Numbered from the stretch's first letter, positions 53,817 to 63,117 are shown. The stretch: 64,000 nucleotides of DNA from Nematostella vectensis (GCF_932526225.1 NC_064041.1:11792815-11856814), one strand, 5' to 3'. Numbers and translations: made by a program. The notes: generated by a model from the letters alone, not told the origin.

Positions 53817-54830
53817 GGCGGAATCGGAAATTTACCCATGAGTCCACGGGATATTTTCCACAGCTATACCACCCTGTCGTATATGCAAAATTTAATGTCT
53901 ATTCCTTTTGGTTTCCAGGCGCACTATTGGTTTTTGAAATCCCTTTCTCCTTCCCTAAATTAATTTTTTTATAACCTTACAAAATATTTTCTTTAAGCAC
54001 TCTTTTTTATAAAAACGTCTAATATTCATGTTCTTAGCAAGTTGCATTTTCTTAACAAGTTAATAACAGGTTCTAGAATTTGTTTAATCTTAGGCCACGC
54101 GTTCTTATAAAAAGGTTGAAAAAAGAATGTGTTTAGGATGTGCGAACGTTGGCGCACCTTATAAAAATCGAAAATATATATTGAAAACCTAACCCAAAAA
54201 ATCCCTATGTGATGGCTGTTGATAATGAGTTCTAGATCATGATAATTTTCTGTAGACTTTTTTTCAAAATAAGACAATTTTAAAAACCTTGATTAGAATG
54301 CAATTTACACAGTTAGACACAGGTATCCAAGCAAATAAAAATACTGAGGAAAAAAGGCATGACCAGATGACGCGTGTGGTCAGGTCCCCGGATCATCGAA
54401 ACTAGCGGGGGAAGCTAGAGACTACCAAGAGGGACGTGTAAACTTAGGTTATGGAGGAGAACAAACATTGTTCTTCAATTGGAAACTACAAAGGAAGTGT
54501 GGGGTGGCGAAGAGACATCATTAAGTCTTGGACCCAGCAATTCGGCTAATTGCCAAAGAACCCGCAATTAAAAACAAAGCAATCACCTCCAGTGCTGTTG
54601 AGTGCTATTTTCAAGAAGAGGCTAATGTTTTGGTCGAGCCACACACTTCAGAAGTGCTGAAAAGGAATATAAATTGCATAAATCGGAGATGCTTTGAATG
54701 TCAGAACAACTGATTCGCTTTGTTATTTGGAACCTTTCCCTTTTCGGCACTTTATGTTTTTCAAGAAAGTTTTGGAGTGGAACCTTGCCGCCAAAACTTT
54801 CCTCAATTACCCATAATGCATTGCTTCTCT
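53817..54830. other. Upstream region of UBR4, no gene recognised
   Basis: About 1 kb between the UBR4 start and the RNA-gene array. It should contain the UBR4 promoter and 5' UTR. Short ORFs (for example 54528-54713) show no recognisable family. A ZNF143-like word lies at its right edge. Confidence 0.5.
54808..54824 (+). promoter_or_regulatory. ZNF143/Staf-like site
   Basis: TACCCATAATGCATTGC matches the Staf/ZNF143 core CCCATAATGCATTGC. Staf activates snRNA-type and many TATA-less genes in vertebrates. Here it sits 7 bp outside the array boundary and about 1 kb upstream of UBR4. Binding is not shown. Confidence 0.4.
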
Positions 54831-55343
54831 GAAATGTCTCTCAATGCAGTAAAATACTATGAGAGAAAGTGCGCAGTATTATCGCATTGGTCGCGCGTTT
54901 ACACCGCGAGTGAACACGAACATTACTCAGCTCACATTTCATACAAGCTGAGATGCCATTCATAGCGTAAACCTTGTCCAAATAAATGCTTTTCGAGATC
55001 ATGTTTTCACTCACTAGAATAAAGCGCGAAGGTTGCAAAGCAGCGCGCGTATTCCACTGTTCTATTTTAGTGACGAAACAGTCGCACTGAACTTTCATCG
55101 CCGGTTAGCAACAACTGATCAAAACACAGCTCACCTTCGCTCGTTTCATCGCAAAAACACCGCTAGAATGCAGACCAAACACGACTAAAGCCTCTGCCCA
55201 CCATGACGGTAATGTGAGAGCAAGTTGTTCGCTATTAGAAGTTAGAAATTTTACAATAGTTGACTGATTACAAGCGGTGTGAAGTCCGTGCTCTCGAGTC
55301 GCTCGTTGTGATTGTGTTGTGATTACACTTGATTCGTATTGTT

Positions 55344-55344
<1 letters not shown>

Positions 55345-55380
<36 letters not shown>

Positions 55381-55386
55381 ATTATA

Positions 55387-55418
<32 letters not shown>

Positions 55419-55509
55419 GGGGTCAACCCAATCGAAGTGCAATGAGAGGGCCTCACCCTGAGAGGACCGCCTTGGTGATCACGGTAAACCTCCCGCGTCA
55501 GGTAAGTAT
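55345..55509 (-). ncRNA. U1: U1 snRNA (leftmost copy)
   Basis: U1 base-pairs with 5' splice sites in the spliceosome. The minus strand starts ATACTTACCTG (splice-site recognition sequence), then the conserved GATCAC loop region and CCCCTGCG stem, an Sm site AATTTCTGG (55375-55383) and the 3' hairpin GCGTTCGCGC. About 165 nt, the usual length. Promoter motif at 55561-55569. Confidence 0.95.
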
Positions 55510-55560
55510 GAGTTTATTTGGCGTCCCTGTACACCGACTGTCCCCGGCTGATTTCATCCT

Positions 55561-55569
55561 CCATGTGGG
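55561..55569 (-). promoter_or_regulatory. Putative PSE of U1
   Basis: CCATGTGGG (+), CCCACATGG (-), at -52 to -60 from the U1 start. Followed by ACGG as in the U2 promoter. Spacing fits an snRNA proximal sequence element. Confidence 0.6.
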
Positions 55570-55706
55570 AACGGTGCATCGCGGTGATTATGACCCGTCG
55601 TCTTAATGACGATCCTGTCTCTTATTGATCTCTCCCGCTATAGCTCGCATGAACAGCACGTAAATGATGCTCGAGGTGTTGCTTGAATGTGTCTTCCCGA
55701 AAGGGA

Positions 55707-55860
55707 AGGGGGCCGTACTCGGAGGTAGTGCAATACCGAGACAACCCGTGGCTGGGACGCAGCAAGCCGCTTATTCCACAGCCAGTTTCCAAAAATCAGT
55801 TTAATATATGAGCTACTCAATGAGCAGCGTATCAGATATTAAGCTGATAAGAACAGATAC
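55707..55860 (-). pseudogene. U2: U2 snRNA interrupted by retrotransposon (3' part)
   Basis: Carries U2 from GTATCTGTTCTTATCAGC to the 3' hairpin, including the Sm site GATTTTTGG. The 5' 36-37 nt (AUCGCUUCUCGGCC to GUGUA) are missing, replaced by the poly(A) end of the retrotransposon. Without its 5' end and promoter it cannot make U2. Confidence 0.95.
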
Positions 55861-56371
55861 TTTTTTTTTTTGTATTTGAATAGTTTATTTACAATAAATC
55901 AAATCTATTATACAATCTTTAAATCCAGTTGAGGACTATATCTAATCTTGATTACAATGGTTTGTTTTGACAATATCGATAATGTGTAGTTTTAGAGGAG
56001 AGAGGGATCTCGGGAGAAATCCGCCTCTCCGGCTCTTGCACGACAGAGGCGTAATTCCCCCCGGAAGCCTCGCTCCTCCCATTGTTCACGCGGTTTATTT
56101 CACCGCGTATGGCATTATATATTTGGAGTTGTACATTGGATACATGTTGGCCTCCTCGCTGTTTCCACAGGTGGGAGGACAGTGAGGGGCGGAGGGGGTA
56201 TTGATGTTTCTCCAGCCACCGTGCTTACAATTAAGTGGACAGTGGTGGAAAAGAGGGGGGTAGCCAGATCGCCATGCGCACAATTAAGTGGACATCGATA
56301 GGCAAGGGAAGGAGAAGTAATGCGATGGGGCCCGGGGCGAGTTGCCCTGGGTTACCCGGTTTTATTGTGTG

Positions 56372-59300
56372 CTATACGAGGACAGAGAGGGCCTCGCCCC
56401 GCCAGCAGCAGAGGACATCATTGATGCCCCAGCGGCTATACGCGGCAAGAGGGCCGAGGACGGCCGCGTCCCTCTCTATCCTCTCTCTGATCTTATATTT
56501 AGCTACACTGACTATTTCTGCTTGTCTCTTCTCGAATAGAGAAGTGTTCCTTGCAGTCCACAGACACCATAGTATGAGTTTAAAGATGTACACCACTAAG
56601 TTAGTTTTGCTCTTGTCACCCTTAGCTGTGGATAGTCCAAGAGTAAGGATGACAGTGTTAACATTACGGGTTAGGGGAGTAGCGTTAATCCGCTCAGCTA
56701 TAGGAAATGCCCAGTCCCAGACCCGCGTCGCAAAGTCGCAAGATAAAAACACGTGCTTTAATGTCTCGGTCCTGCCACAGCGGTGGCAGTTCGGCGAAAA
56801 CGTGCATTGCATGTGGCTAGTGAGGAAACTCGCTGTGCGAACCACGCGGTGGCGGATCTTCCACAGCAGGTCGCTCTCCCAATTCGTGCTCAGCCCGCCG
56901 TATGTGTTCCGCCAGACTGAGGACCAGGGAATCCCTGGCAGTCGCAGTCTGTCTTCCCACGTCTGTTGAGCTTTGCATGAATTGGGGAGGAGTGCTACAA
57001 ACTCCGAGTAGATGTTTTTAACCTTCAGCGTTCGGAGGGGAGCGGAAGCTAGCCAAGGCTTGATCTCCGCCATGGCCTGGAGGAGATCGTCATAGACCCT
57101 GGGTCGTTTGCCAGGCGCCGCGACCGGAGCGGAATTGCCTTTCAGCCAATTCCACTCCTTACGGATACCGAGCTTGCGGCTAGTCCAATAGCGCGCTAGG
57201 TTTGCCCATGGAGCCTTATTGTCAGGGTTAGCCACTTGTGCAATCCATTTCAGCTGCAGGGATTTCACCTTTGACTGAATGTGGATGGCCGCCAGGCCTC
57301 CCTTTTCTCGCGGTTGCACGCACTTTTCTCTGCTAACCTGGGGGGTCTTACCAGACCAGACGAAATCCCAGACAAGTTTGTTCACCTTTGTGGCTACAGG
57401 AGGGGGCATTCTCAGCACACTGGCTGTGTACCAGAGTTTGCTCATCCCGAGCACATTGGTTATTAGAACTTTGCCTTTCAGGGATAGAGTCCGGCTGCGC
57501 CACAAGGTGAGGGTTTTTTCGAGTTTTTCTACGCGAGGTGCCCAGTTAAACTCGGTCAGGTCTCCAAACCCGTGCCAGATTCCAAGGATATGGAGCTTGT
57601 CTCTCTGCCACTTAATATCCACCGGAGTCTGGTCAGATCCTCGAGAGGAACCGATCCAGAGACCTTCGGATTTCGTGGCATTGAGCTTTGCTCCGGAAGC
57701 GCGTTCGTATGTACCAATTAGCGCGAAAGCCCTGCGTATAGAGTAAGAGTCTCGCAGCAGGAGGGTCGTGTCGTCGGCGTACTGAGTTGTTTTAACCGTC
57801 GCTTTTGACTGGGGAAGATGAAGACCAGTGACCTGAGGGTCTTTCCTGATCGCGTTCCCCAGAACCTCTGCACAAAGGCAGTAGAGCATGGGGCTAAGGG
57901 GGCAACCTTGGCGGACACCGCGCTGTAGGGGGAAGAAGCTCGTGAGCCAGCCGTTATTACATACCGAGGCTTTACTGCCGTTGTACAGAGTCTTAATCCA
58001 GCGCCTAAAAACAGGCCCGAAATTCATTTTCTCGAGAACGCGATCGAGAAAATCTCTGTCCACTCTATCAAAAGCTTTTTCCTGATCAAGTGCAATGAGG
58101 GCACCGGGAAGTCGTTTAGTTTCGGCATAGTCGAGAATATCCCTGATTAGGAAGTTGTTCTCGAAGATGCTTCGTCCCGGCACCCCGCATGTCTGATCAG
58201 GAGAAAGAACTGACGCGAGTACGGGTTTCAGCCTGTTTGCCAGTGCTTTTGCGCCAATCTTGTAATCTACGTTTAGTAGCGAGATTGGGCGCCAGTTCTT
58301 GAGGAGAAGTCTATCCCCCTTTTTAAAGAGCAACGAGAGTATGCTCCGCGTCTGGGATTCAGAGAGGTGGGTATAATCGTAGCCACTATTTAAAGTATCC
58401 ACCAGATCACACCCCACTAAATCCCAGAAGCGGAGATAGAACTCGGCTGGGAGACCGTCGTCTCCGGGGGTCTTGTTCCTCTTCATCTGGGTGAGGGCCT
58501 CACGGCACTCAGCCTCAGATAAAGGGGATTCAAGTGAAGACCTCTCCTCCTCGGAAAGTCGAGCGTCCAGCCTAGAGAGCAAGGAGTCCTGAGAATCAGG
58601 GTCGGTTGTTTCAGCGGTGTAAAGCGTGGTGTAAAACTCGCGCACCGCAGCCAAGATGTCTGAGGTGTTTGAGGCTGTACGTCCGCTGGAGGTGTGAAGC
58701 TCGGTGATGGTGTGTTTGGTGCGATTGTTGCTCTCTAGGCCGAAGAAATACCGGGTGGGTTTTTCCCCTTCCTCAAGCCATTGTGCTCTAGAGCGGACTT
58801 TAACCCCTTCTAACACGCGGGTCTGTGCGTCTTCTAGCTCCTGCTTTATAGCACGGAGGCGAGAGACGTCAGCACCGCGCGTGTTTAGGCGTTGGTATTC
58901 CCGCTCTAGGGTGGCAATGTGGTGTCGCTTTTCTTTGGAAAGACGCACGGACGCGGCTATCGCAAGACGCTTTAGGTGAAATTTTCCCAAATCCCACCAG
59001 ACCCGGCGGTCTGGGAACTGGGGTCGTTTCTGCTGCCACGAGGGCCAGAAGGCGCGAACGCTTTTGCGAAAGTCCCCGTTCTGCAGGACAGAGACATTAA
59101 ATTTCCATACACCTCTCCCTGCTGGCTCGATGTCGGGGATTGTGAGGCGCGCATGTACGGCTGCGTGGTCTGAGAAAGGGAATGGCCTGACGGTACAAGA
59201 CCCCCCCTTCATGAAAGGTTCCGGGGCGTAGATACGATCGATCCGTGTTCCCACCCTGCGATCAGGCGTGATATAAGTTACTGCCGTACCCAATGGTGAG

Positions 59301-59848
59301 TGCGATCGATAGAGGTCTAAGACCCGGAAACGTTCAAGGAAGGTATGTAAAGCAGGGTATCCTAATGTACCGCTAAGCGCGCTACCCCCCCATTTGTCTA
59401 GGGCTATGTTACTTACACAATTAAAATCGCCTCCGATGATGGCGGGTACTCCCGGGTGAGAGAGCCGCCAAAGATTTCCGTAAAAGGCGACTCTCTCTGC
59501 CGGGAGATTCGGAGCATAAAGGTTGTTCAAAGAGAAGCGAGTTTTGTTAACCTCAATGAGGACGCTGAGGAACCTGCCCTCAGTATCCCGTTTGAGGCTC
59601 ACAAACTTGAAATTAAAGGACGGCTTAAACAGCACTCCGACGCCACGCGCGTGAGGAGACCCACAGCTCCAATAAGCCGGTCCCCCCCACTCCTTTTCCC
59701 AATGCTGCTCTTCCGTGGCAGTTGAAATGTGGGTCTCCTGCACGAACGCAACATCGCAGTTCATGCTGCGAAGCGCACTAAAAACTTTTTCACGTTTAGG
59801 CGCCTCGTGGATGCCATTGACGTTAATCGTGCAAACCGAGAACGCCAT
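56372..59848 (-). CDS. Retrotransposon ORF2: AP endonuclease and reverse transcriptase
   Basis: The frame is open from 59965. The likely start is the ATG at 59848, the 40th codon, because the endonuclease begins there (AFSVCTINVNG) and ORF1 ends at 59889. Numbering from 59965, the EEP endonuclease shows QETH (76-79), GGDFN (178-182) and SDHAAV (264-269). The reverse transcriptase has NWRPISLLNVDYKI, ALDQEKAFDRVD, RGVRQGCPLSPMLY and YADD (729-732). A C-terminal zinc motif reads CHRCGRTETLKHVFLSC. No stops or frameshifts, so the copy could be active. Target-primed insertion at U2 is the inferred activity. Confidence 0.93.
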   Translation of the reverse strand: MAFSVCTINVNGIHEAPKREKVFSALRSMNCDVAFVQETHISTATEEQHWEKEWGGPAYWSCGSPHARGVGVLFKPSFNFKFVSLKRDTEGRFLSVLIEVNKTRFSLNNLYAPNLPAERVAFYGNLWRLSHPGVPAIIGGDFNCVSNIALDKWGGSALSGTLGYPALHTFLERFRVLDLYRSHSPLGTAVTYITPDRRVGTRIDRIYAPEPFMKGGSCTVRPFPFSDHAAVHARLTIPDIEPAGRGVWKFNVSVLQNGDFRKSVRAFWPSWQQKRPQFPDRRVWWDLGKFHLKRLAIAASVRLSKEKRHHIATLEREYQRLNTRGADVSRLRAIKQELEDAQTRVLEGVKVRSRAQWLEEGEKPTRYFFGLESNNRTKHTITELHTSSGRTASNTSDILAAVREFYTTLYTAETTDPDSQDSLLSRLDARLSEEERSSLESPLSEAECREALTQMKRNKTPGDDGLPAEFYLRFWDLVGCDLVDTLNSGYDYTHLSESQTRSILSLLFKKGDRLLLKNWRPISLLNVDYKIGAKALANRLKPVLASVLSPDQTCGVPGRSIFENNFLIRDILDYAETKRLPGALIALDQEKAFDRVDRDFLDRVLEKMNFGPVFRRWIKTLYNGSKASVCNNGWLTSFFPLQRGVRQGCPLSPMLYCLCAEVLGNAIRKDPQVTGLHLPQSKATVKTTQYADDTTLLLRDSYSIRRAFALIGTYERASGAKLNATKSEGLWIGSSRGSDQTPVDIKWQRDKLHILGIWHGFGDLTEFNWAPRVEKLEKTLTLWRSRTLSLKGKVLITNVLGMSKLWYTASVLRMPPPVATKVNKLVWDFVWSGKTPQVSREKCVQPREKGGLAAIHIQSKVKSLQLKWIAQVANPDNKAPWANLARYWTSRKLGIRKEWNWLKGNSAPVAAPGKRPRVYDDLLQAMAEIKPWLASAPLRTLKVKNIYSEFVALLPNSCKAQQTWEDRLRLPGIPWSSVWRNTYGGLSTNWESDLLWKIRHRVVRTASFLTSHMQCTFSPNCHRCGRTETLKHVFLSCDFATRVWDWAFPIAERINATPLTRNVNTVILTLGLSTAKGDKSKTNLVVYIFKLILWCLWTARNTSLFEKRQAEIVSVAKYKIRERIERDAAVLGPLAAYSRWGINDVLCCWRGEALSVLV

Positions 59849-59888
59849 TGTGAAACAAAAATAGATTAACATAAACATGAGGTTAAGA

Positions 59889-61247
59889 TTAATGATGCAC
59901 ATCTTTACCCTCGTAGAGGTGTTGGAATTGTTGTCGGTAGAGCTTGTCAAAACGCTGTTTAGCACGCTGCTCCCCCTTCAGGTTCTCCCAGCGGGTGCGG
60001 AGTTCGCTCTGTGCTGCGTATCCAGCGAGTCGCAGCTTTTGGTGCGTGTAGTCACCGTGCTTGTGCTGGAGAAAGAGGGCGAGTGCGTCCAGTCGAGAGC
60101 TTGAGTCCACTCCCGCGATTCTGCGGGCGTCTGATCTGAGATCCTTTACGAAAGCCCGCTCGTTTTCAGCACGACTTCCAGCTCGACTTTCCTTTCGCGG
60201 GGGAGAGTCTGTTAAGTGAAGACCGGGTGGTCTTTTCTCTCCGGTCTTCGGGGAGGGTTCCTCGTTGCCGGTCTTTGGGGAGGACTCTGTTGGTACAAGG
60301 GAATCCTCGGAGATTGTGTGCTCTTGCGCTGTTGCGGGGGCAGCTGCCTCGTCCTGGTCCTTTTCGCGGTCAGAGGCCGTCTCTGTCGGTAGCGGCAGAT
60401 CCGGCGATAGTGGTGGGAGTGTCTCCTCCTCCTGCGCGCACTGCATGCGCTCCTGTTCGGTGGTGGTGCGTTCTTCAAAATCGTCTCGGCGACGGCGCTG
60501 AGGGCGTCGGCGAGGCCTAGGGCACTCTTTGACGTAGTGCCCGATCTGTGAGCAGCGCACGCAGCTTGGAGGTTGGCCGGTGTACCGGAAGCCGAGTGAG
60601 TAACCCTGCACCGTCAGCCTGGCGGGAATTTGGCGTGAGAGCGACTGGTAAACCACGCGTCTAACGCCGTTCTCAAAATCTTTGAGATCAGGCTCCTTCC
60701 AATAGAGCCGGTCAATGGAGTAAACATCTCCGAATTGCGACATCACGGTCCGGAAAGCATCGTCCGGGAATGAGATGCCGACGAAAACGGAGACATGGGT
60801 TCGGCGCACGGAGATGGGCCTGAGCTCGAGGTGGCGGCCTCCAAGATCCAGGCCGGATGAGGTTGCGAGGAGGGTCTCTTCCTCGGTTGTAAAGGTGACG
60901 TCTATGGCTTTGCCACCCGGTGCCAGTGACGCACCGACTAGCTGGTGCTTATCTTTTAGGGCACGAAGAACGTCAGGCACGGATATGTTGGCTCCGGCTG
61001 GCAGATCTACGCGCGCGGTTGTGAAGTCTTGCGGTACTTCTGTGGTGTTCTGGTGGCCACGTGCTGCTTGAGAGTAGCTTTTGCGCTCCCCACTGTTCTG
61101 TGGATGGGCGTGGCCGTGGGTGTGGTCCTGGGTGTGGTTTTCCGGACTCAGTGGTACCTCCCGGTCAAATTCGGGGGGCGTGGCCATGGGCGTGGAAAAG
61201 GGTGTGGCAGAGGGCGTGGACCTGTTCCTTGGCAGTTCTTCTTCCAT
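59889..61247 (-). CDS. Retrotransposon ORF1: RRM-like and CCHC zinc-knuckle protein
   Basis: 452 residues, intact. A Ser/Thr/Pro/His-rich N-terminus is followed by an RRM-like region (about 75-225). Then come a CCHC knuckle CVRCSQIGHYVKEC (229-242), an Arg-rich patch RRRPQRRRR, an acidic linker with a repeated SPKTG word, and a charged C-terminal helix. Likely an RNA-binding chaperone that packages the element RNA. It ends 40 nt before the inferred ORF2 start. Confidence 0.85.
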   Translation of the reverse strand: MEEELPRNRSTPSATPFSTPMATPPEFDREVPLSPENHTQDHTHGHAHPQNSGERKSYSQAARGHQNTTEVPQDFTTARVDLPAGANISVPDVLRALKDKHQLVGASLAPGGKAIDVTFTTEEETLLATSSGLDLGGRHLELRPISVRRTHVSVFVGISFPDDAFRTVMSQFGDVYSIDRLYWKEPDLKDFENGVRRVVYQSLSRQIPARLTVQGYSLGFRYTGQPPSCVRCSQIGHYVKECPRPRRRPQRRRRDDFEERTTTEQERMQCAQEEETLPPLSPDLPLPTETASDREKDQDEAAAPATAQEHTISEDSLVPTESSPKTGNEEPSPKTGEKRPPGLHLTDSPPRKESRAGSRAENERAFVKDLRSDARRIAGVDSSSRLDALALFLQHKHGDYTHQKLRLAGYAAQSELRTRWENLKGEQRAKQRFDKLYRQQFQHLYEGKDVHH

Positions 61248-61300
61248 TTTGGTGGGCGTGACAAATTTGGATGGGCGTGGTCAGGGCGTGGTCCGAAGGG

Positions 61301-61500
61301 NNNNNNNNNNNNNNNNNNNNNNNNNNNNNNNNNNNNNNNNNNNNNNNNNNNNNNNNNNNNNNNNNNNNNNNNNNNNNNNNNNNNNNNNNNNNNNNNNNNN
61401 NNNNNNNNNNNNNNNNNNNNNNNNNNNNNNNNNNNNNNNNNNNNNNNNNNNNNNNNNNNNNNNNNNNNNNNNNNNNNNNNNNNNNNNNNNNNNNNNNNNN
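61301..61500. other. Assembly gap (200 N)
   Basis: Exactly 200 N between the retrotransposon 5' region and the middle of U1. By comparison with an intact unit, about 1.28 kb of array plus the retrotransposon 5' end should lie here, so the length is probably a placeholder. Confidence 0.95.
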
Positions 61501-61559
61501 CCTCACCCTGAGAGGACCGCCTTGGTGATCACGGTAAACCTCCCGCGTCAGGTAAGTAT
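61501..61559 (-). ncRNA. U1: U1 snRNA, 5' 59 nt (rest in gap)
   Basis: Identical to the start of the other U1 copies (ATACTTACCTGACGC...). The 3' part is lost in the N gap. The PSE-like motif is present at 61611-61619. Confidence 0.93.
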
Positions 61560-61756
61560 GAGTTTATTTGGCGTCCCTGTACACCGACTGTCCCCGGCTG
61601 ATTTCATCCTCCATGTGGGAACGGTGCATCGCGGTGATTATGACCCGTCGTCTTAATGACGATCCTGTCTCTTATTGATCTCTCCCGCTATAGCTCGCAT
61701 GAACAGCACGTAAATGATGCTCGAGGTGTTGCTTGAATGTGTCTTCCCGAAAGGGA

Positions 61757-61945
61757 AGGGGGCCGTACTCGGAGGTAGTGCAATACCGAGACAACCCGTG
61801 GCTGGGACGCAGCAAGCCGCTTATTCCACAGCCAGTTTCCAAAAATCAGTTTAATATATGAGCTACTCAATGAGCAGCGTATCAGATATTAAGCTGATAA
61901 GAACAGATACTACACTTGATCTTAGCCAAAAGGCCGAGAAGCGAT
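61757..61945 (-). ncRNA. U2: U2 snRNA (intact copy)
   Basis: Pairs with the intron branch point. The minus strand starts ATCGCTTCTCGGCC, contains GTGTAGTATCTGTTC (branch-point recognition) and the Sm site GATTTTTGG (61839-61847), and ends with the terminal hairpin near CTCCGAGTACGG. About 189 nt; the 3' end is estimated. Confidence 0.97.
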
Positions 61946-61994
61946 GCAGAATCTGGCTCGGACTACATGGAGCGTTTATCATTCTAGGCCTCCG

Positions 61995-62003
61995 CCATGT
62001 GGG
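61995..62003 (-). promoter_or_regulatory. Putative PSE of U2
   Basis: CCATGTGGG (+) at -50 to -58 from the U2 start, the same 9-mer as at U1, followed by TGACGG. Repeated at 63683-63691. Confidence 0.6.
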
Positions 62004-62157
62004 TGACGGACTCGGTTTTAGGCCCTTCTGCCTCCTAAGATCACATGTGATGATCAGTCATGAACGTACGAGCAGTATTCGCTTGATACACCGTCTTTGC
62101 GAGTGCAATGAGACATTTTTACCGCGCTAGTGCGTGCGTACGTTCTCACCGCACCGC

Positions 62158-62165
62158 TATAAAAG
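62158..62165 (+). promoter_or_regulatory. TATA-like element upstream of 5S rRNA
   Basis: TATAAAAG at -32 to -25 from the 5S start, a common position for an external Pol III element. Repeated before the second 5S copy. Confidence 0.6.
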
Positions 62166-62189
62166 TCTAAAATATCACCGAGATCTTTC

Positions 62190-62217
62190 GTCTACGGCCA
62201 TACCATCGAGAAAACAC

Positions 62218-62248
<31 letters not shown>

Positions 62249-62309
62249 GATTGGGCGCGGTTAGTACTTGGATGGGTGACCGCCTGGGAATACCGCGTGC
62301 TGTAGGCAT
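62190..62309 (+). rRNA. 5S rRNA: 5S rRNA
   Basis: 120 nt starting GTCTACGGCCATACCA, with the internal control region GTTAGTACTTGGATGGGTGA and ending CTGTAGGCAT. T runs at 62312-62326 serve as Pol III terminator. Large-subunit ribosome component. Confidence 0.97.
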
Positions 62310-63080
62310 TTCTTTTTCATTTTTTTCTAAACTATAAAGAAAAAGTTAGTGCAGGTTGATCATTGTCTAAGCTAAAGAAATGCCTCAGTTGTATGCGTTC
62401 TCAACTCGATCTATAGACAATTCAGGCATACTCAGCGACCGTATTGTAATCAAAATCGCGGTCGTAAACGTTCGCAAACGTTCAGCAGATTCAAGTAGAG
62501 TCATAATATTACAAGCGATCAGATCAGTGGATTGTGAAAGCCTGTAAGAGCGTTAGTACTCGCATAGGAAATGTCTCTCAATGCAGTAAAATACTATGAG
62601 AGAAAGTGCGCAGTATTATCGCATTGGTCGCGCGTTTACACCGCGAGTGAACACGAACATTACTCAGCTCACATTTCATACAAGCTGAGATGCCATTCAT
62701 AGCGTAAACCTTGTCCAAATAAATGCTTTTCGAGATCATGTTTTCACTCACTAGAATAAAGCGCGAAGGTTGCAAAGCAGCGCGCGTATTCCACTGTTCT
62801 ATTTTAGTGACGAAACAGTCGCACTGAACTTTCATCGCCGGTTAGCAACAACTGATCAAAACACAGCTCACCTTCGCTCGTTTCATCGCAAAAACACCGC
62901 TAGAATGCAGACCAAACACGACTAAAGCCTCTGCCCACCATGACGGTAATGTGAGAGCAAGTTGTTCGCTATTAGAAGTTAGAAATTTTACAATAGTTGA
63001 CTGATTACAAGCGGTGTGAAGTCCGTGCTCTCGAGTCGCTCGTTGTGATTGTGTTGTGATTACACTTGATTCGTATTGTT

Positions 63081-63081
<1 letters not shown>
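62310..63081. other. Array spacer between 5S and U1
   Basis: Repeated unit spacer with no recognised RNA gene. I checked by eye for U4, U5 and U6 landmarks and saw none. The part from 62568 also forms the left array edge (54831-55344). Confidence 0.6.

Positions 63082-63117
<36 letters not shown>

Larger units (their letters stand above)
54831..55860. repeat. Truncated leftmost unit of the 5S-U1-U2 array
   Basis: Matches 62568-63597 at a constant offset of 7,737 bp. It begins abruptly at GAAATGTCTCTC, so the 5S gene is missing, and ends in U2 at the retrotransposon junction. Confidence 0.95.
55861..61300 (-). mobile_element. Keno-like U2-specific non-LTR retrotransposon (Tx1/L1 type), 5' end in gap
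   Basis: Same orientation as U2. The 3' end is an 11-nt A tail (55861-55871) joined to U2 GTATCTG. A 500-bp 3' UTR follows, then ORF2 (endonuclease-RT) and ORF1 (zinc-knuckle protein). Tx1-clade Keno elements are known to insert into U2 genes, and the endonuclease, RT and target agree with that group. The family name is my inference. The 5' UTR runs into the N gap at 61301. Confidence 0.9.

Noticed and set aside
54026-54713. Small ORFs upstream of UBR4 as genes
   Set aside because: No recognisable family, start context or splice support; AT-rich composition alone explains them.
59849-59965. ORF2 start at the first Met (59965)
   Set aside because: It would overlap ORF1, and the first 39 codons have no domain. 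The Met at 59848 begins the endonuclease directly and lies just after the ORF1 stop.
62310-63081. Further snRNA (U4, U5 or U6) in the array spacer
   Set aside because: A fragment GCGCAGTATTATCGCATTGG loosely resembles the U4 5' region, but U4 stems and the Sm site are absent. U5 loop and U6 ACAGAGA landmarks were not seen.
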